From positions 1,386,501 to 1,450,500 of the forward strand of contig CAMRHE010000157.1 in the NCBI GenBank assembly GCA_947044405.1: a DNA stretch of 64,000 nucleotides, read 5' to 3'. The notes beneath the pieces were generated by a model. The model did not search any database and was not told where the DNA came from. It saw only the letters and a list, made by a program, of their open reading frames with translations. The position numbers and the translations under genes are program-made. Source of the DNA: Leptodactylus fallax (taxonomy: Eukaryota; Chordata; Amphibia; Anura; Leptodactylidae). This document shows positions 46,336 through 57,857 of the stretch, one piece after another (the first letter of the stretch is position 1; every line of letters begins with the position of its first letter).

Positions 46336-47216
46336 TGAATGTATCTTCACCAACATATGAGAGACAACTCTGATTATTGAATATCTATCGTCCCAGCAAC
46401 CACTATGGGATAGTGATAGCTGATTCAGAGATTTTGATCTCGTTCATATAGTGATATAATCAGTGAAGGCACAATTTTTTAGTTGTTTTTTCAGGGGTAG
46501 TAGAGGGGTCTGGTGGCCTAATTACCCACGGACCCCATTCTCCTACACTCTGAATCACCTTCTTAGTATTGCCCTCTAATTTAGGGGAAATCAGCTGACT
46601 GTTCCCTCTCACAATTTACCCCTGTATTTCAAGTACTTATGCCGTTTGTTCTATTTTATCATTATATTGTCAGGATTTTTAGTTGCATTAATAAACGTTA
46701 TATTTTATTATTATTCTTTGTCCACGAGGGATCCCCTTCTGAGATTTTCTGCAGTTATTGAGTCAGCAGAGCTTTGATAACTTTTATGCACTAGGTAGCT
46801 CAGTACTCGGCAACCCCATCTTATAACTCAACATGGTCTAGTACCTCATTGCTTAGTTGTTGTGAGCCTAAATGCTTCCACTTTTCAATAATACCACTCA
46901 CACTTTTTAGAATGGTGTTATCCTATTGCAGAACTAGGTTGGTTTCAGTGAGGTCTTTAGAGTGAGTTATTCTTTCACAAACGTTTGTAAAAAATAGAAC
47001 ATGTCAAAACTATAAAGGATAAGTGAAAATAGGTGCCTTGCAAATGCAAAACAGCAGTGAAAAATGTCCCTTTTTCACATTTTGCACAAGTTGTCTGTAT
47101 AGAGCCTAAGAGGTTTGTCACATTTTGCAACTTGTGAATGCAGCATGAAGCCTCCTTGTGGACACAATTCCTGTACATATGGAAGTGCATGACAGCACAT
47201 AGAAGTTCTACTGATG
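46336..47216. other. Intergenic spacer
   Basis: AT-rich; no gene or repeat edge supported before the Gypsy target site. Confidence 0.45.
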
Positions 47217-47220
47217 CTGA

Positions 47221-48229
47221 TGTAGGGAACTGCCATTTCTACTAGTATATAATGTATCTGGCTTCTTTGCCCCTGCAGTTTGGCTTCAGAGACCCCAGGC
47301 ATTTAGTGCAAGTTTTGTTTTGTAAATACAGTGAGTCAGACACATGTGAGTCAGAGCTGCTGGGGGGAGAGATGTGAGCAGAGCTGCTGAGACAGACATG
47401 TTGTGTCTGGGGGAGTCTAAGAGCCACTTGTTCCTCTTTACTTCACAGTATATAGTTAGGTATGTGTTACCCCCTATATACTCACAGGACCTAGCTAGTA
47501 ACCGTAGTTAGGGATCCATATATATATATATAGTTCAGGGCAGTGATAGGTTAGGCTTCCGAAGGCCAACTAGCTAGTTAGAGGCCCGGTGGCACTAGTA
47601 GTTTAGCTGGCAGGTTAAGGACTCAGTGTTAGGGTAGTCAGGCCTGCATCTACTGCCGTCACCGTCGCCCTGTTTGCTGCCTGTGAAGAATCTCACCATC
47701 ATCATCATCTCCTGATCGGCTGTCTGTCATCTCCTGGAAGAATCCGAGGATCCACAGTCATCCACAGGGGCCCCTGCATCTCTTCTGTTGCCTGGAGGTA
47801 TTGTGCACTGGACTCTTGCTATATATCTATATATATACCCGGGTATATAACCTAAGACGGTTGAGGACTTGCTGGTTGTTGTAGTATTGCTGTGTTCTGA
47901 GTATATTGTATGTATGTATTATTACCCTGTTGATTCTTATAAAGCTACTGTTATAACCTTATGTGGTATCTGTATGTATTCTTCAGACTGTGAGATTAGT
48001 ACAGTAATCCTTGTTAAGGCTACTAACTGTACTTCATGGGTAAGTCCCAGGAAGAGATCCTCCCTGTAATACAGAGGCTCTATCCTGGGTGGAGGCACTG
48101 ATATATTTCATATATGTTCCCACTCTTCCCTTCAGCGAAGGCTTCAGGTCCCATTATACACACAGGTCAGCGCCAGAGTCTGTTGCGGGAGGGATAATAC
48201 TCATACCCCCCCCCCCAAATAGGGCTACA
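47221..48229 (+). repeat. 5' LTR of the Gypsy element
   Basis: Starts TGTAGGGAACTGCC and ends AATAGGGCTACA (TG...CA). Same length as the 3' LTR. The only difference noted by eye is TCCCAGGAAG here versus TCCAGGGAAG there (near 48,046 / 54,403). GGGTATATAACC near 47,840 is TATA-like. Confidence 0.95.
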
Positions 48230-48255
48230 TTTGGAGGCACTGCTGAGATTTAGAA

Positions 48256-51200
48256 GTGGGAATAGTCATTGATATGGAGAAGCGATATAGCTCAGAGGGG
48301 AACCTCCCACTAGCTACTACATGGGATTACCGACCTCCTGTTCCTCCCCTGGTTCAGGTAAAGGAAGAACCCCGCTCAGCCAGTTACCCCCCCAGTATGG
48401 CCGTCGCTAGCAGTTCCTCTAGTGACAGTGCTATTAGCACTTTAGCCAGGCTGACTGAAATGTTAGCTCAGGGCCTGCAGGCCACTCACTACAAGAAACT
48501 AAAAGTATTCTCTGGTAATGTCCCAGTACCACAAGGGGAGGAAAACTTTGAGATATGGAAAGAACATACTCTCCAATGCCTGAAGGAATGGTCTTGCTCT
48601 GAAGAAGGCAAGCGGCAGCGTATCAGTGAAAGTTTGCGGTCTCCTGCTGCAGAATTGATCCGCTTGTACAGAGACTCTCATGAAGGAGTGAGTGCATTGG
48701 ACTATATACAAGTACTGTCTGATCACTTTGAGCCATACTATGACCTTGCCCAGATGGTTGCTGATTACCGAATGGTTCGTCAAAAAGAAGGGGAAAATGT
48801 CTCTACTTTTATTAACCGTTTACAGCTACTTCTTTCACGTCTGGTGTACCACGCAGCTATATCTACGTCAGAGGTAGACGCTATGAGAACCAGTCAGTTG
48901 GTGAGAGGGTTACAACCTCATCATCCTCTTGCTCAAGTACTCAAGGTCTTACTATCTGATAGAGTCCTTCCATTTCCTGACTTAATGAAGTTAGTGAAGA
49001 AACAAGAAGCTGACATTAGTTTTAGTACCCCTAAGAAAGCGAAAAGCATCTCTAAAGAAGATGTTGTTCCTAATTCAAACAAGGACAAACCAGCGGAGCG
49101 GTCAGAACTTAGACAGTCCGCCACTCCACCCACTGCCACTCAATGGAGGAAGGATGCTAGAACCTGTTATAAATGTGGTCAGACGGGCCATAGTGCCAGA
49201 CAGTGTACGGAGGACAGTGAGGGATTGAGACACAGTGCTGTCTTCTCTATTCAGAATCAAAGACACCGAAGGAAGGCGGGCCGAGTAAAGACCAGAGGCG
49301 CTATCGCGGGCTCCAGGTCCGTTGTCAAAGTCACTGTCAATGGTCATGCCGCTCCTGCCCTGTTTGATACAGGATCTCAAGTGACCCTGATTTATCGCTC
49401 GTTCTACCAAAAGTATCTGAGGGATATACCTCTTCAGTCTACAGGACAAATGAAATTGTGGGGGCTTAATTCAGGATCATATCCTGTAGATGGCAGCCTA
49501 CAAGTAGTTATAGCTGTCCCTGAATTAGAAGATCAGAGTGTCGCTCCCATGAAGATTACGGCTCTTGTCTGTCCTGATACAGGTGATTCTTGTGCAGCTC
49601 CTGTGATACTTGGCACTAATTGTCCCGCAGTGCATTATGCTTTTCAGAAGTTTCTTGGAAGAGATTGGAACCCTGCAGCTCAGCCGGTGAATATATCTTC
49701 TGATCTTAGAGAACTCTGTGATGCCCTGTCTACTGGCTATCGACATGGAATGGTATATCATATCGGTGAGAGAACCGTGGAAGTTCCTGCCGGCGGGGAG
49801 AGAGTTCTGAGAGTAGCCTCCAGCATTGCTCCCGATTTGCTTGAAGGGGGGAGTTATGTCCTTATGGAAACCCCTGAAGAAATGATTAACCAGAATGGCT
49901 GGATGGTGATCCCGGAGAGAAAGGACTGGAGAAATAAAGTGGAGTTATCTACCTGTGTGACAGTGAGGAACTGTTCACCGCATCCGATTGTAATTGGACC
50001 ATACCAGAATGTGGCCCACTGCTACCCTGTGCTTGGAGTAAATCCATACGCTGAAGTGTGCAGGATTCAAATCCGAGATGCAATCCCTAATCTCAATCTT
50101 GACTTGAGTGATCCACATTTACCAGAGGCCTGGAATCAGCGACTGACACAGAAGTTGTCTGAATTATCGGAAGTGTTCTCCATGGATGATATGGATGTAG
50201 GTTGTGCTAAAAGTGCTCAACACACTTTCCGATTGACCGATTCTACTCCCTTCCGGGAGCGACCACGGAGAGTTGCTCCAAAGGATGTTGATGAGTTAAG
50301 ACAGACTCTACAGCAAATGAAAGGTCAGGGGATCATTGTGGACAGTAAGAGCCCCTATGCCTCACCTATTGTGGTGGTAAGAAAAAAATCTGGAGCAATT
50401 CGCCTATGTGTGGATTACAGAACTCTGAACCGGAGAACCTTACCTGATCAGTATACACTGCCGAGAATTGAAGAAGCTCTGGAAGCTCTGAATGGAAACT
50501 GTTGGTTCACAGTGCTGGACCTAAGATCGGGATACTATCAAGTCCCAATGGCACCTGAGGATCAGGAAAAGACAGCCTTCATATGCCCCTTGGGTTTCTT
50601 TCAGTTCACTCGTATGCCGCAAGGTACAAAAGGTGCGCCAGCAACGTTCCAAAGGTTGATGGAAAGAGTGTTAGGTGATTTAGTGCCCCGGGAATGCCTT
50701 GTATATCTTGATGACATTATTGTGTTTGGAAAGACGCTGGAAGAACATGAAGAACGACTCATGAGAGTACTCCATCGCTTAAAAGAAGAGGGGCTGAAGT
50801 TGTCGGCTGACAAATGCAAATTTTGTAGATCTTCGGTCACTTATGTAGGTCATATTGTTTCTGCTGAAGGAGTTGCTACCGATCCTGGTAAGATTGAAGC
50901 TGTGGTGAATTGGCCCCGACCGCAAAATATTACGGAGTTGCAATCTTTCTTGGGGTTTTGTGGATTCTATCGACGATTTGTGGAAGGATATTCAAAAATT
51001 GCTCGAGCCCTCCTCGACCTGTTGAAGAGTGATGCAGGAGATCCGGGAAAGAAGAAAGGGTCTTCCAAAAGCCTTTTTGGCGATAGGTGGACTGCGGATT
51101 GTGAAGAAGCATTTAAGTTGTTGAAGAAGAAATTGACAGAAGCTCCCGTTCTGGCTTATGCTGATGCACATAAGCCATATGTGCTACATGTAGATGCCAG

Positions 51201-51702
51201 CTTTGAAGGATTAGGTGGCGTGCTGCACCAAGAATACCCGGCCGGGTTACGGCCCATAGCTTTCATAAGTCGAAGTCTTTCTCCCAGCGAGAAAAATTAT
51301 CCAGTACATAAATTGGAGTTTTTGGCGCTCAAGTGGGCCATTGTTGATAAATTACATGACTATTTATACGGAGCCACGTTTGAAGTAAGAACAGACAACA
51401 ATCCACTGACATACGTTTTGTCAACCGCTAAACTCGATGCTACAGGACATCGCTGGTTGGCAGCTTTATCCAACTACCAATTCACACTCAAGTATAAATC
51501 GGGGCCTAAGAACATTGGGGCAGATGCTCTATCAAGACGGCCTGGATTACCTAGTCCGGAAGTAGTGGATGAATGGGAAGAAGTGCCAAGTCCTGGAGTA
51601 GGAGCTTTGTGTGCCATGGCTGCTGTAGTTGAAGACCGAGTACCTGCGGGGGGCGGCTGTACCAGACATGTTTGCCTACCCTGCCGCTTTAGGATCCTTT
51701 GA
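48256..51702 (+). CDS. Gypsy Gag-protease-RT-RNase H polyprotein
   Basis: An open frame of 1,148 codons. The likely initiator is the Met at 48,274 or the one at 48,256. Residues about 80-260 form a PNMA/retrotransposon-type capsid region. A CCHC zinc knuckle CYKCGQTGHSARQC lies near residue 304, and a retropepsin-type active site LFDTGSQVTLI near 371. RT has FTVLDLRSGYYQVPM, FTRMPQGTKGAPATFQ and VYLDDIIVFGK near 818, and RNase H starts YVLHVDASFEGLGG near 980. All key catalytic acids seen are present. The frame ends shortly after RNase H at a G-run (51,645-51,650), and the integrase continues in the +1 frame. Being open throughout is unusual in this window and indicates recent activity. Confidence 0.93.
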   Translation: MGIVIDMEKRYSSEGNLPLATTWDYRPPVPPLVQVKEEPRSASYPPSMAVASSSSSDSAISTLARLTEMLAQGLQATHYKKLKVFSGNVPVPQGEENFEIWKEHTLQCLKEWSCSEEGKRQRISESLRSPAAELIRLYRDSHEGVSALDYIQVLSDHFEPYYDLAQMVADYRMVRQKEGENVSTFINRLQLLLSRLVYHAAISTSEVDAMRTSQLVRGLQPHHPLAQVLKVLLSDRVLPFPDLMKLVKKQEADISFSTPKKAKSISKEDVVPNSNKDKPAERSELRQSATPPTATQWRKDARTCYKCGQTGHSARQCTEDSEGLRHSAVFSIQNQRHRRKAGRVKTRGAIAGSRSVVKVTVNGHAAPALFDTGSQVTLIYRSFYQKYLRDIPLQSTGQMKLWGLNSGSYPVDGSLQVVIAVPELEDQSVAPMKITALVCPDTGDSCAAPVILGTNCPAVHYAFQKFLGRDWNPAAQPVNISSDLRELCDALSTGYRHGMVYHIGERTVEVPAGGERVLRVASSIAPDLLEGGSYVLMETPEEMINQNGWMVIPERKDWRNKVELSTCVTVRNCSPHPIVIGPYQNVAHCYPVLGVNPYAEVCRIQIRDAIPNLNLDLSDPHLPEAWNQRLTQKLSELSEVFSMDDMDVGCAKSAQHTFRLTDSTPFRERPRRVAPKDVDELRQTLQQMKGQGIIVDSKSPYASPIVVVRKKSGAIRLCVDYRTLNRRTLPDQYTLPRIEEALEALNGNCWFTVLDLRSGYYQVPMAPEDQEKTAFICPLGFFQFTRMPQGTKGAPATFQRLMERVLGDLVPRECLVYLDDIIVFGKTLEEHEERLMRVLHRLKEEGLKLSADKCKFCRSSVTYVGHIVSAEGVATDPGKIEAVVNWPRPQNITELQSFLGFCGFYRRFVEGYSKIARALLDLLKSDAGDPGKKKGSSKSLFGDRWTADCEEAFKLLKKKLTEAPVLAYADAHKPYVLHVDASFEGLGGVLHQEYPAGLRPIAFISRSLSPSEKNYPVHKLEFLALKWAIVDKLHDYLYGATFEVRTDNNPLTYVLSTAKLDATGHRWLAALSNYQFTLKYKSGPKNIGADALSRRPGLPSPEVVDEWEEVPSPGVGALCAMAAVVEDRVPAGGGCTRHVCLPCRFRIL

Positions 51703-53458
51703 GAGTTGTTCTATATCTTCAAAGCGAATGATCTGGAGTCAAAAGACTGATCCTTTAATTGGACCTCTTTATCAAGCAGTGAGTTCTCAAGACAGAGAAA
51801 TGTTAAAGACATCCCTACCCTCTGAATGCAGTCAACTTCTACGAGATTGGGAGAAGTTTGAAATAGACAATGGCCTACTTTATCGTGTGGTGCTGTATCA
51901 TGATCACCCTGGAAGGCGCCAACTAGTTATTCCAAGCTGCTTTCAGAAGATGATTTTCCGAAGTCTGCATGATTATCATGGTCATTTGGGACCTGAGAAG
52001 ACTTATGGCCTAATACAAGACCGATTCTACTGGCCCAAAATGAGAGATACCGTGACTCGTCTGTGTAGGTGCTGTCGCAGATGTTTGCAGAGGAAGACTG
52101 TCCCGGTTCGAGCGGCCTTCATGGGACACTTGAAGAGTTCGGGCCCCATGGATCTTGTCTGCATAGACTTCCTTTGTATTGACAACGACTCCAGAGGATT
52201 TGGAAATGTATTGGTGGTGACTGATCACTTCACACGATATGCTCAAGCCTTTCCGACTAAGGATCAAAAAGCAGTCACTGTTGCAAGAGTGCTTTGGGAA
52301 AAGTATTTTATCCATTATGGCTTACCACACCGGTTGCATTCTGATCAAGGCCGGGATTTTGAGAGTAACCTGATCAAAGAGTTACTTCAGTTGTTGAACA
52401 TCCGCAAAAGTCGGACGACGCCTTACCATCCAGAGGGAGATGCCCGTCCTGAAAGATTTAACAGGACTTTACTTGATATGCTTGGTACCTTACGAATTGA
52501 GGATAAGCGATCCTGGAGTAGAAAAGTGGAGGCTATGGTGCATGCCTATAATAGTACAAGGCACGAGAGCACAGGATATTCACCATACTTTCTGATGTTT
52601 GGAAGAGAGCCTAGGCTACCTATTGACATCTTGTTGGGAGTCTCTACCGATGGTATCAGTCATCGAGATCATTACCGATACGTGGCACGTTTGAAAGAAA
52701 CGCTTAAGAGTGCTTATCAGCTGGCTGAGGAAAATGCGGCCAAAGTGAATGAAGGAAATAAAAGGAGATTTGATCTTCGAGTAAGATACCGAGAATTGAA
52801 CCCTGGGGACCATGTTCTGCTACGGAATTTGGGAGCATCTGCAAAACATAAGCTGGCTGATCGATGGCGGAGTGAACTCTTTACAGTGGTAGATCGGTTG
52901 CCTGGAATACCAGTCTACAAGATAAAAGGACGGGACGGGAGGATCAGGACTTGGCATAGAAATCATTTGTTGCCTGTACCTCAGATTGATGGTATGGATA
53001 TCTCCAATGATGGCTTGGCCTGCGATTCTCCACAGTCCTTAGCCGATATTCCACCTGACCTTCCTGAAACTCCTGAGAGTGATTGGACTGTGGCTCCTGA
53101 AGTTCCTAGATCACCAGTATCTTCTCCTTCAGGGAGACCTATGAACCCTCAAACTCCAGAATTCGTACCTAGATCTGTGTCTACAGATGAGCAGGGATCT
53201 AGCTCTCCTACGCCACCAGCACCATCCCCTCCCATGGCAGACAACCCTAGTTTAGGGCCTGGACATGCTAGTTTACCTCAGAGAGAGGTACGGAGAGGAG
53301 AGAGAATTAGACACCCTCCACCTATGCTGACATATGATAGTTTGGGGGACCCCAGATTTACTACTCAGCCTCATTTATACCATGCTTGGGTGGGTGCAGT
53401 GTCCACTTTGGTCAATATGTTACCAATTTTCGCTCCTGCTGGCATGTATACCTATTAA
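51629..53458 (+). CDS. Gypsy integrase, overlapping the upstream frame
   Basis: 609 codons in the +1 frame relative to the upstream ORF, overlapping it by 74 bases; the first Met is not necessarily a start. An HHCC zinc-binding domain is seen (HDYHGHLGPEKTY, then CRCCRRC). The catalytic core shows all three acids: CIDFLCID, HSDQGRDFE and HPEGDARPERFNR, the last with Glu. A GPY/F-like segment follows (DRWRSELFTVVDRLPGIPVY). The tail is Pro/Ser-rich and no chromodomain is evident. The overlap arises at a GGGGGG run, so it is either a one-base insertion or a programmed shift. Confidence 0.9.
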   Translation: MKTEYLRGAAVPDMFAYPAALGSFESCSISSKRMIWSQKTDPLIGPLYQAVSSQDREMLKTSLPSECSQLLRDWEKFEIDNGLLYRVVLYHDHPGRRQLVIPSCFQKMIFRSLHDYHGHLGPEKTYGLIQDRFYWPKMRDTVTRLCRCCRRCLQRKTVPVRAAFMGHLKSSGPMDLVCIDFLCIDNDSRGFGNVLVVTDHFTRYAQAFPTKDQKAVTVARVLWEKYFIHYGLPHRLHSDQGRDFESNLIKELLQLLNIRKSRTTPYHPEGDARPERFNRTLLDMLGTLRIEDKRSWSRKVEAMVHAYNSTRHESTGYSPYFLMFGREPRLPIDILLGVSTDGISHRDHYRYVARLKETLKSAYQLAEENAAKVNEGNKRRFDLRVRYRELNPGDHVLLRNLGASAKHKLADRWRSELFTVVDRLPGIPVYKIKGRDGRIRTWHRNHLLPVPQIDGMDISNDGLACDSPQSLADIPPDLPETPESDWTVAPEVPRSPVSSPSGRPMNPQTPEFVPRSVSTDEQGSSSPTPPAPSPPMADNPSLGPGHASLPQREVRRGERIRHPPPMLTYDSLGDPRFTTQPHLYHAWVGAVSTLVNMLPIFAPAGMYTY

Positions 53459-53577
53459 CCTGTTGTGACTCTGTAAATGCAAAAGCAACCATATTGATAT
53501 TGTCATTGGTAATGTTGACTGTATACTATGACTTTGTATGTCTTTGACGTGACGTAAAGATTTCACCAGAGGGAGAG

Positions 53578-54586
53578 TGTAGGGAACTGCCATTTCTACT
53601 AGTATATAATGTATCTGGCTTCTTTGCCCCTGCAGTTTGGCTTCAGAGACCCCAGGCATTTAGTGCAAGTTTTGTTTTGTAAATACAGTGAGTCAGACAC
53701 ATGTGAGTCAGAGCTGCTGGGGGGAGAGATGTGAGCAGAGCTGCTGAGACAGACATGTTGTGTCTGGGGGAGTCTAAGAGCCACTTGTTCCTCTTTACTT
53801 CACAGTATATAGTTAGGTATGTGTTACCCCCTATATACTCACAGGACCTAGCTAGTAACCGTAGTTAGGGATCCATATATATATATATAGTTCAGGGCAG
53901 TGATAGGTTAGGCTTCCGAAGGCCAACTAGCTAGTTAGAGGCCCGGTGGCACTAGTAGTTTAGCTGGCAGGTTAAGGACTCAGTGTTAGGGTAGTCAGGC
54001 CTGCATCTACTGCCGTCACCGTCGCCCTGTTTGCTGCCTGTGAAGAATCTCACCATCATCATCATCTCCTGATCGGCTGTCTGTCATCTCCTGGAAGAAT
54101 CCGAGGATCCACAGTCATCCACAGGGGCCCCTGCATCTCTTCTGTTGCCTGGAGGTATTGTGCACTGGACTCTTGCTATATATCTATATATATACCCGGG
54201 TATATAACCTAAGACGGTTGAGGACTTGCTGGTTGTTGTAGTATTGCTGTGTTCTGAGTATATTGTATGTATGTATTATTACCCTGTTGATTCTTATAAA
54301 GCTACTGTTATAACCTTATGTGGTATCTGTATGTATTCTTCAGACTGTGAGATTAGTACAGTAATCCTTGTTAAGGCTACTAACTGTACTTCATGGGTAA
54401 GTCCAGGGAAGAGATCCTCCCTGTAATACAGAGGCTCTATCCTGGGTGGAGGCACTGATATATTTCATATATGTTCCCACTCTTCCCTTCAGCGAAGGCT
54501 TCAGGTCCCATTATACACACAGGTCAGCGCCAGAGTCTGTTGCGGGAGGGATAATACTCATACCCCCCCCCCCAAATAGGGCTACA
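53578..54586 (+). repeat. 3' LTR of the Gypsy element
   Basis: Starts TGTAGGGAACTGCC directly after GAGGGAGAG and ends AATAGGGCTACA, followed by the CTGA duplication. Near-identical to the 5' LTR, implying recent insertion. Confidence 0.95.
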
Positions 54587-54590
54587 CTGA

Positions 54591-55540
54591 CTTTCATCAG
54601 CATTGCATCCTATAGTGATCAGAGTTTTGTTCAGTAGAACTGCAGGCATTAGAGTATTGTGGTTGTTCGTAAGCGAGAAGCTGAAGAGTCCTTGCTATTC
54701 ACTGCTCTGGTTTTTCAAATGACCTGATATCTGGCAAGCAAATTCAGAATGAATCGTCATCTCAGGGCAATCTGTATTTGCATTTTATCTGTCACTAGTA
54801 GGTTCTGTAAAACTTAGAAACGCTAGTGTATACGATAATAAAATATGGGGCAATCGTTATTCATGTTCATTCTGGCTGATATGATCTAGAGAGATAATTT
54901 TGGATTTTTAGTAAATAGGTCACTTAGCCCTGACATTATCACTCATATCAGTAACTGAAATGCTTTCACCTTGTGCATAAATCACAAACCGCAACTATTT
55001 GAGAAGTGTAGTCACTATGTGTATAGAGTTACACGGTGGCAGCTGTTCAGGTCTGGAAAACAAACCCTGATTGTCATCTTCTAACGCTACCGCAGCCTCT
55101 GATGTCCTACCCTTCAGAAACACCCCTAGGGTGCTATTGCATGTGCTGTTATTACTTGTGTAAAGCATGTGCTGTCTGTTCTACATCAATGAAAATGGCC
55201 AACACTGATCGAGGATGCAAAACACCTATGTGGTTTCAAGAAACGCATGCATGTAAAAACTCACGCTTTAATCTGTCAAGTAAATTCTAGTCTCATATTT
55301 AAACCCAAATTAATGATTGTTTTATAAAGTTTTGGATGTTATAATTTTCTTATTCTTTGACTAGAATAAGGAGGCTTTTCCCGCAATCCCTCTTCTGTCC
55401 CATTAATCTGTTATTCTGTCCCTATGATGGAACTGAAAAATGGATTAAATTACACTGATGTGACCCCACCTTTAAACAGATCTATTAAACAGTTGATCAA
55501 AACATAATGTGTGTGCTTAGAACTAAGAGAAAACAATTGG
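54591..55540. other. Intergenic spacer
   Basis: Single-copy-looking AT-rich DNA. An 84-codon frame at 55,036 shows no recognisable domain. No gene supported. Confidence 0.45.
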
Positions 55541-55856
55541 GGTCCATGCACATGACCATGTGTGCATCCGAGTTGGTGGCTGAGTTTATCAAACAATGCA
55601 GTCAGATGACATCCGACTGCATTCAGTGATGCATTCATGTCTATTGGGCTTCCGGATCAATTCTGTTCTGACAACACAGAATATTATAGAGCAGGTCTTA
55701 TTCTTCTCCGTGTTATCAGAACGAAATGGATCTGGAAGCCCCATAGACGTGACTGTATCATGGAGGGCACTCCACTCCAAGTGTCATCCGACTGCATTCA
55801 ATGATAAACTTGGCCCCCAACTCGGATGTACACTTGGTCGTGTGTACATTTACTAA
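55541..55856. repeat. Foldback MITE with CATGTGTGCATCCGAGTTGG ends
   Basis: The left ACCATGTGTGCATCCGAGTT pairs with CAACTCGGATGTACACTTGG near the right end. GATGACATCCGACTGCATTC pairs with AGTGTCATCCGACTGCATTC only loosely, but CTATTGGGCTTCCGGATC pairs with GATCTGGAAGCCCCATAG. Non-coding; short frames inside are by-products. Confidence 0.65.
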
Positions 55857-56952
55857 GGGTTTAATAACACTTGAGTATTAGGCTACTTTCACACTGCTGC
55901 CCTTCTGTCCATTATTCTGATCCGTCATAGGGTCAGAACAATGGACTGAACAAATTGGCGGATACACATGGAATACCTTTCCTTTGCATCTGTCATCATT
56001 CACTCTAATGTAAAACAAAGATAGAAGCTTTCTGTGTGCAACTCCTGTTCAGCCCAGTAACACACAGTCATTTTGATATTCTCTGTGGTGTAGTTTCACT
56101 TTAGATAACTTAATTTAATTTATATACAAAATCAACATTTAATGATGGATATCCTTAAGTAGAGCTTGGGTTTGCCCATAAAATTAATAAGCTGCAGATG
56201 GTTGGATGTTCAACCGATGGGAGCTCTCCAATCACAAGAACTGGGGTGCTTTGCACTCCAGCCAGAATGGACCAATTGTCGGAGAGTGGGGACCTGTGCT
56301 ACATTCATTTCAATGAGACTACTGGACACAACTGAAGTATAACGCTTAGCTATATCTCTGATGGTCCCATTGTAATAAGAGACACGTGGTGCCGACCACT
56401 GTTCCATTCAGACTGGGGTGCAGAGGACTACCGTTTTTTGGATCGGTGGGGTCTCAGTGGTCCGTCCCCTAATCCTGTGGCTAGGGAATAAGTTGATTTT
56501 GTGGGCAACCCCTTTTATAGTACAGCTGATAAATGTAGGCGACTTCACAGAAAATCAGGGACAACCTCTCAAAGCTTCTGAGATCCATTATATTGAAGCA
56601 CAGCCATATTTTATCTTTTACTTGATTTTCCACGTGCACTTGGCTCCTTGAAATTGTGCTTACAAGAAGAACCAGTTTTGGAGTCCTCTAAGAAGGATGT
56701 GCCGCAGGGACTGTATCCTTCTCAAGAACTTCCAATATATTAGTATTTACAGAACTTAAACACAGATGGTCATTTTGGCAATTAACCAAATGAATTGAGC
56801 AGAATTGTGTAAAAAGAACAAAAACCTTATGACCATGATCTTCTTATTTGTTGTACCAAACTACCTACGAAAGTAAGTTACTGTCTATTATTTGATATAC
56901 TATGGCAACTAAATCGTATAAATTTGGAAGTGAAAACTTTGTTCTACAACTG
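55857..56952. other. Intergenic spacer with MITE pieces
   Basis: TTAGGCTACTTTCACACTGC near 55,879 and TTTTGTGGGCAACCCCTTTT near 56,498 are repeat tips of the families seen elsewhere. No gene. Confidence 0.4.
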
Positions 56953-57215
56953 TTAGGGGGTGTTCACACTACCGTTGGTGACCGTCAGTAGTGTCCGTTG
57001 CTATTGTCCGTTACAAGATTTTAGCATCGGACACTAGCTGAACCGTCAGAAATCCGTTAAAATTTCCATTCATTTCAATGGGTTTTTATATTGTGTCTGT
57101 TTGTGTCCATTTGAGTCCGTTTTCACCAAATCCGTCAGAAGTCCATTATTTTGTCGCGGACAAAAAATCCTCCATGCAGGACTTTTTGTCCGTTTGAAAA
57201 AAACGGATTCTTGAC

Positions 57216-57588
57216 TGTTCTGACTCAATAGCTTGGCTGCAAATGTGAGGTTGTGAGAGTGTCCTGTAGTCTCTATGCTAACCAGCAATTTACACCAAGA
57301 TATTTATCAGATAGTGTTCAACTCAACTGAGGAGGCGTAGATAAGATTCCAGATGCTTTAATCCAGGTAAATCTTGTAGAACCTCATACAGCAGTAGGTG
57401 AAAAATGATGAAATACCAGGAGCTGAGCAGACATGTTGCTTACAAAGAAGTGAAACTAAACTGAGAGAGAGAGAGAGGAGCTACAGCATCACAGCTAAGG
57501 ATACAGAGAGAGAAAAGGGACAAACTACAAAGACAAACAGTATCACAGATACATGTCAGTGAATTAAACCAAGTCCTGGGACATGACA
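57216..57588 (-). repeat. 3' LTR of the BEL/Pao element
   Basis: Plus-strand view starts TGTTCTGACTCAATAGC and ends GGGACATGACA. I saw no difference from the other LTR over their 373 bases. Confidence 0.95.
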
Positions 57589-57857
57589 CTCCCCGCCTGA
57601 AATCTTTAGATTTCACTGAAAACAAACATTAAATGTCCTGAGATGTCCATAAGGTCCTCTTCAAACCTGAAAAACAAAAAAGAAACATGCACAACAAACA
57701 ATAATCAACAGTTAGTCCAAATAAACCAATCTTCAGGTCGGGAAGCCGCAATTTGCCAACACCTCCACCGACCCACACTGTAATCCACAAGAACACGGTT
57801 TTAGTTCATGGAAGGAAGCTCCCCGCCATGAGCTGTGAATGGTGTCCTTATCTTCTT

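Larger units (their letters stand above)
47221..54586 (+). mobile_element. Ty3/Gypsy LTR retrotransposon, complete, young
   Basis: Two 1,009 bp LTRs flank a 5.3 kb interior. CTGA is duplicated on both sides (47,217-47,220 and 54,587-54,590). A probable primer-binding site, TGGAGGCACTGCTGAGATT, starts two bases after the 5' LTR (48,232); the tRNA was not identified. A polypurine tract AGAGGGAGAG ends exactly at the 3' LTR. Gag, protease, RT, RNase H and integrase lie in the Gypsy order. The PNMA-like gag suggests a Barthez-type vertebrate lineage (inference). Confidence 0.95.

Noticed and set aside
54226..54426. 66-codon frame present twice (also at 47,869)
   Set aside because: Its duplication is explained by the two Gypsy LTRs; no evidence for a protein encoded in the LTR.
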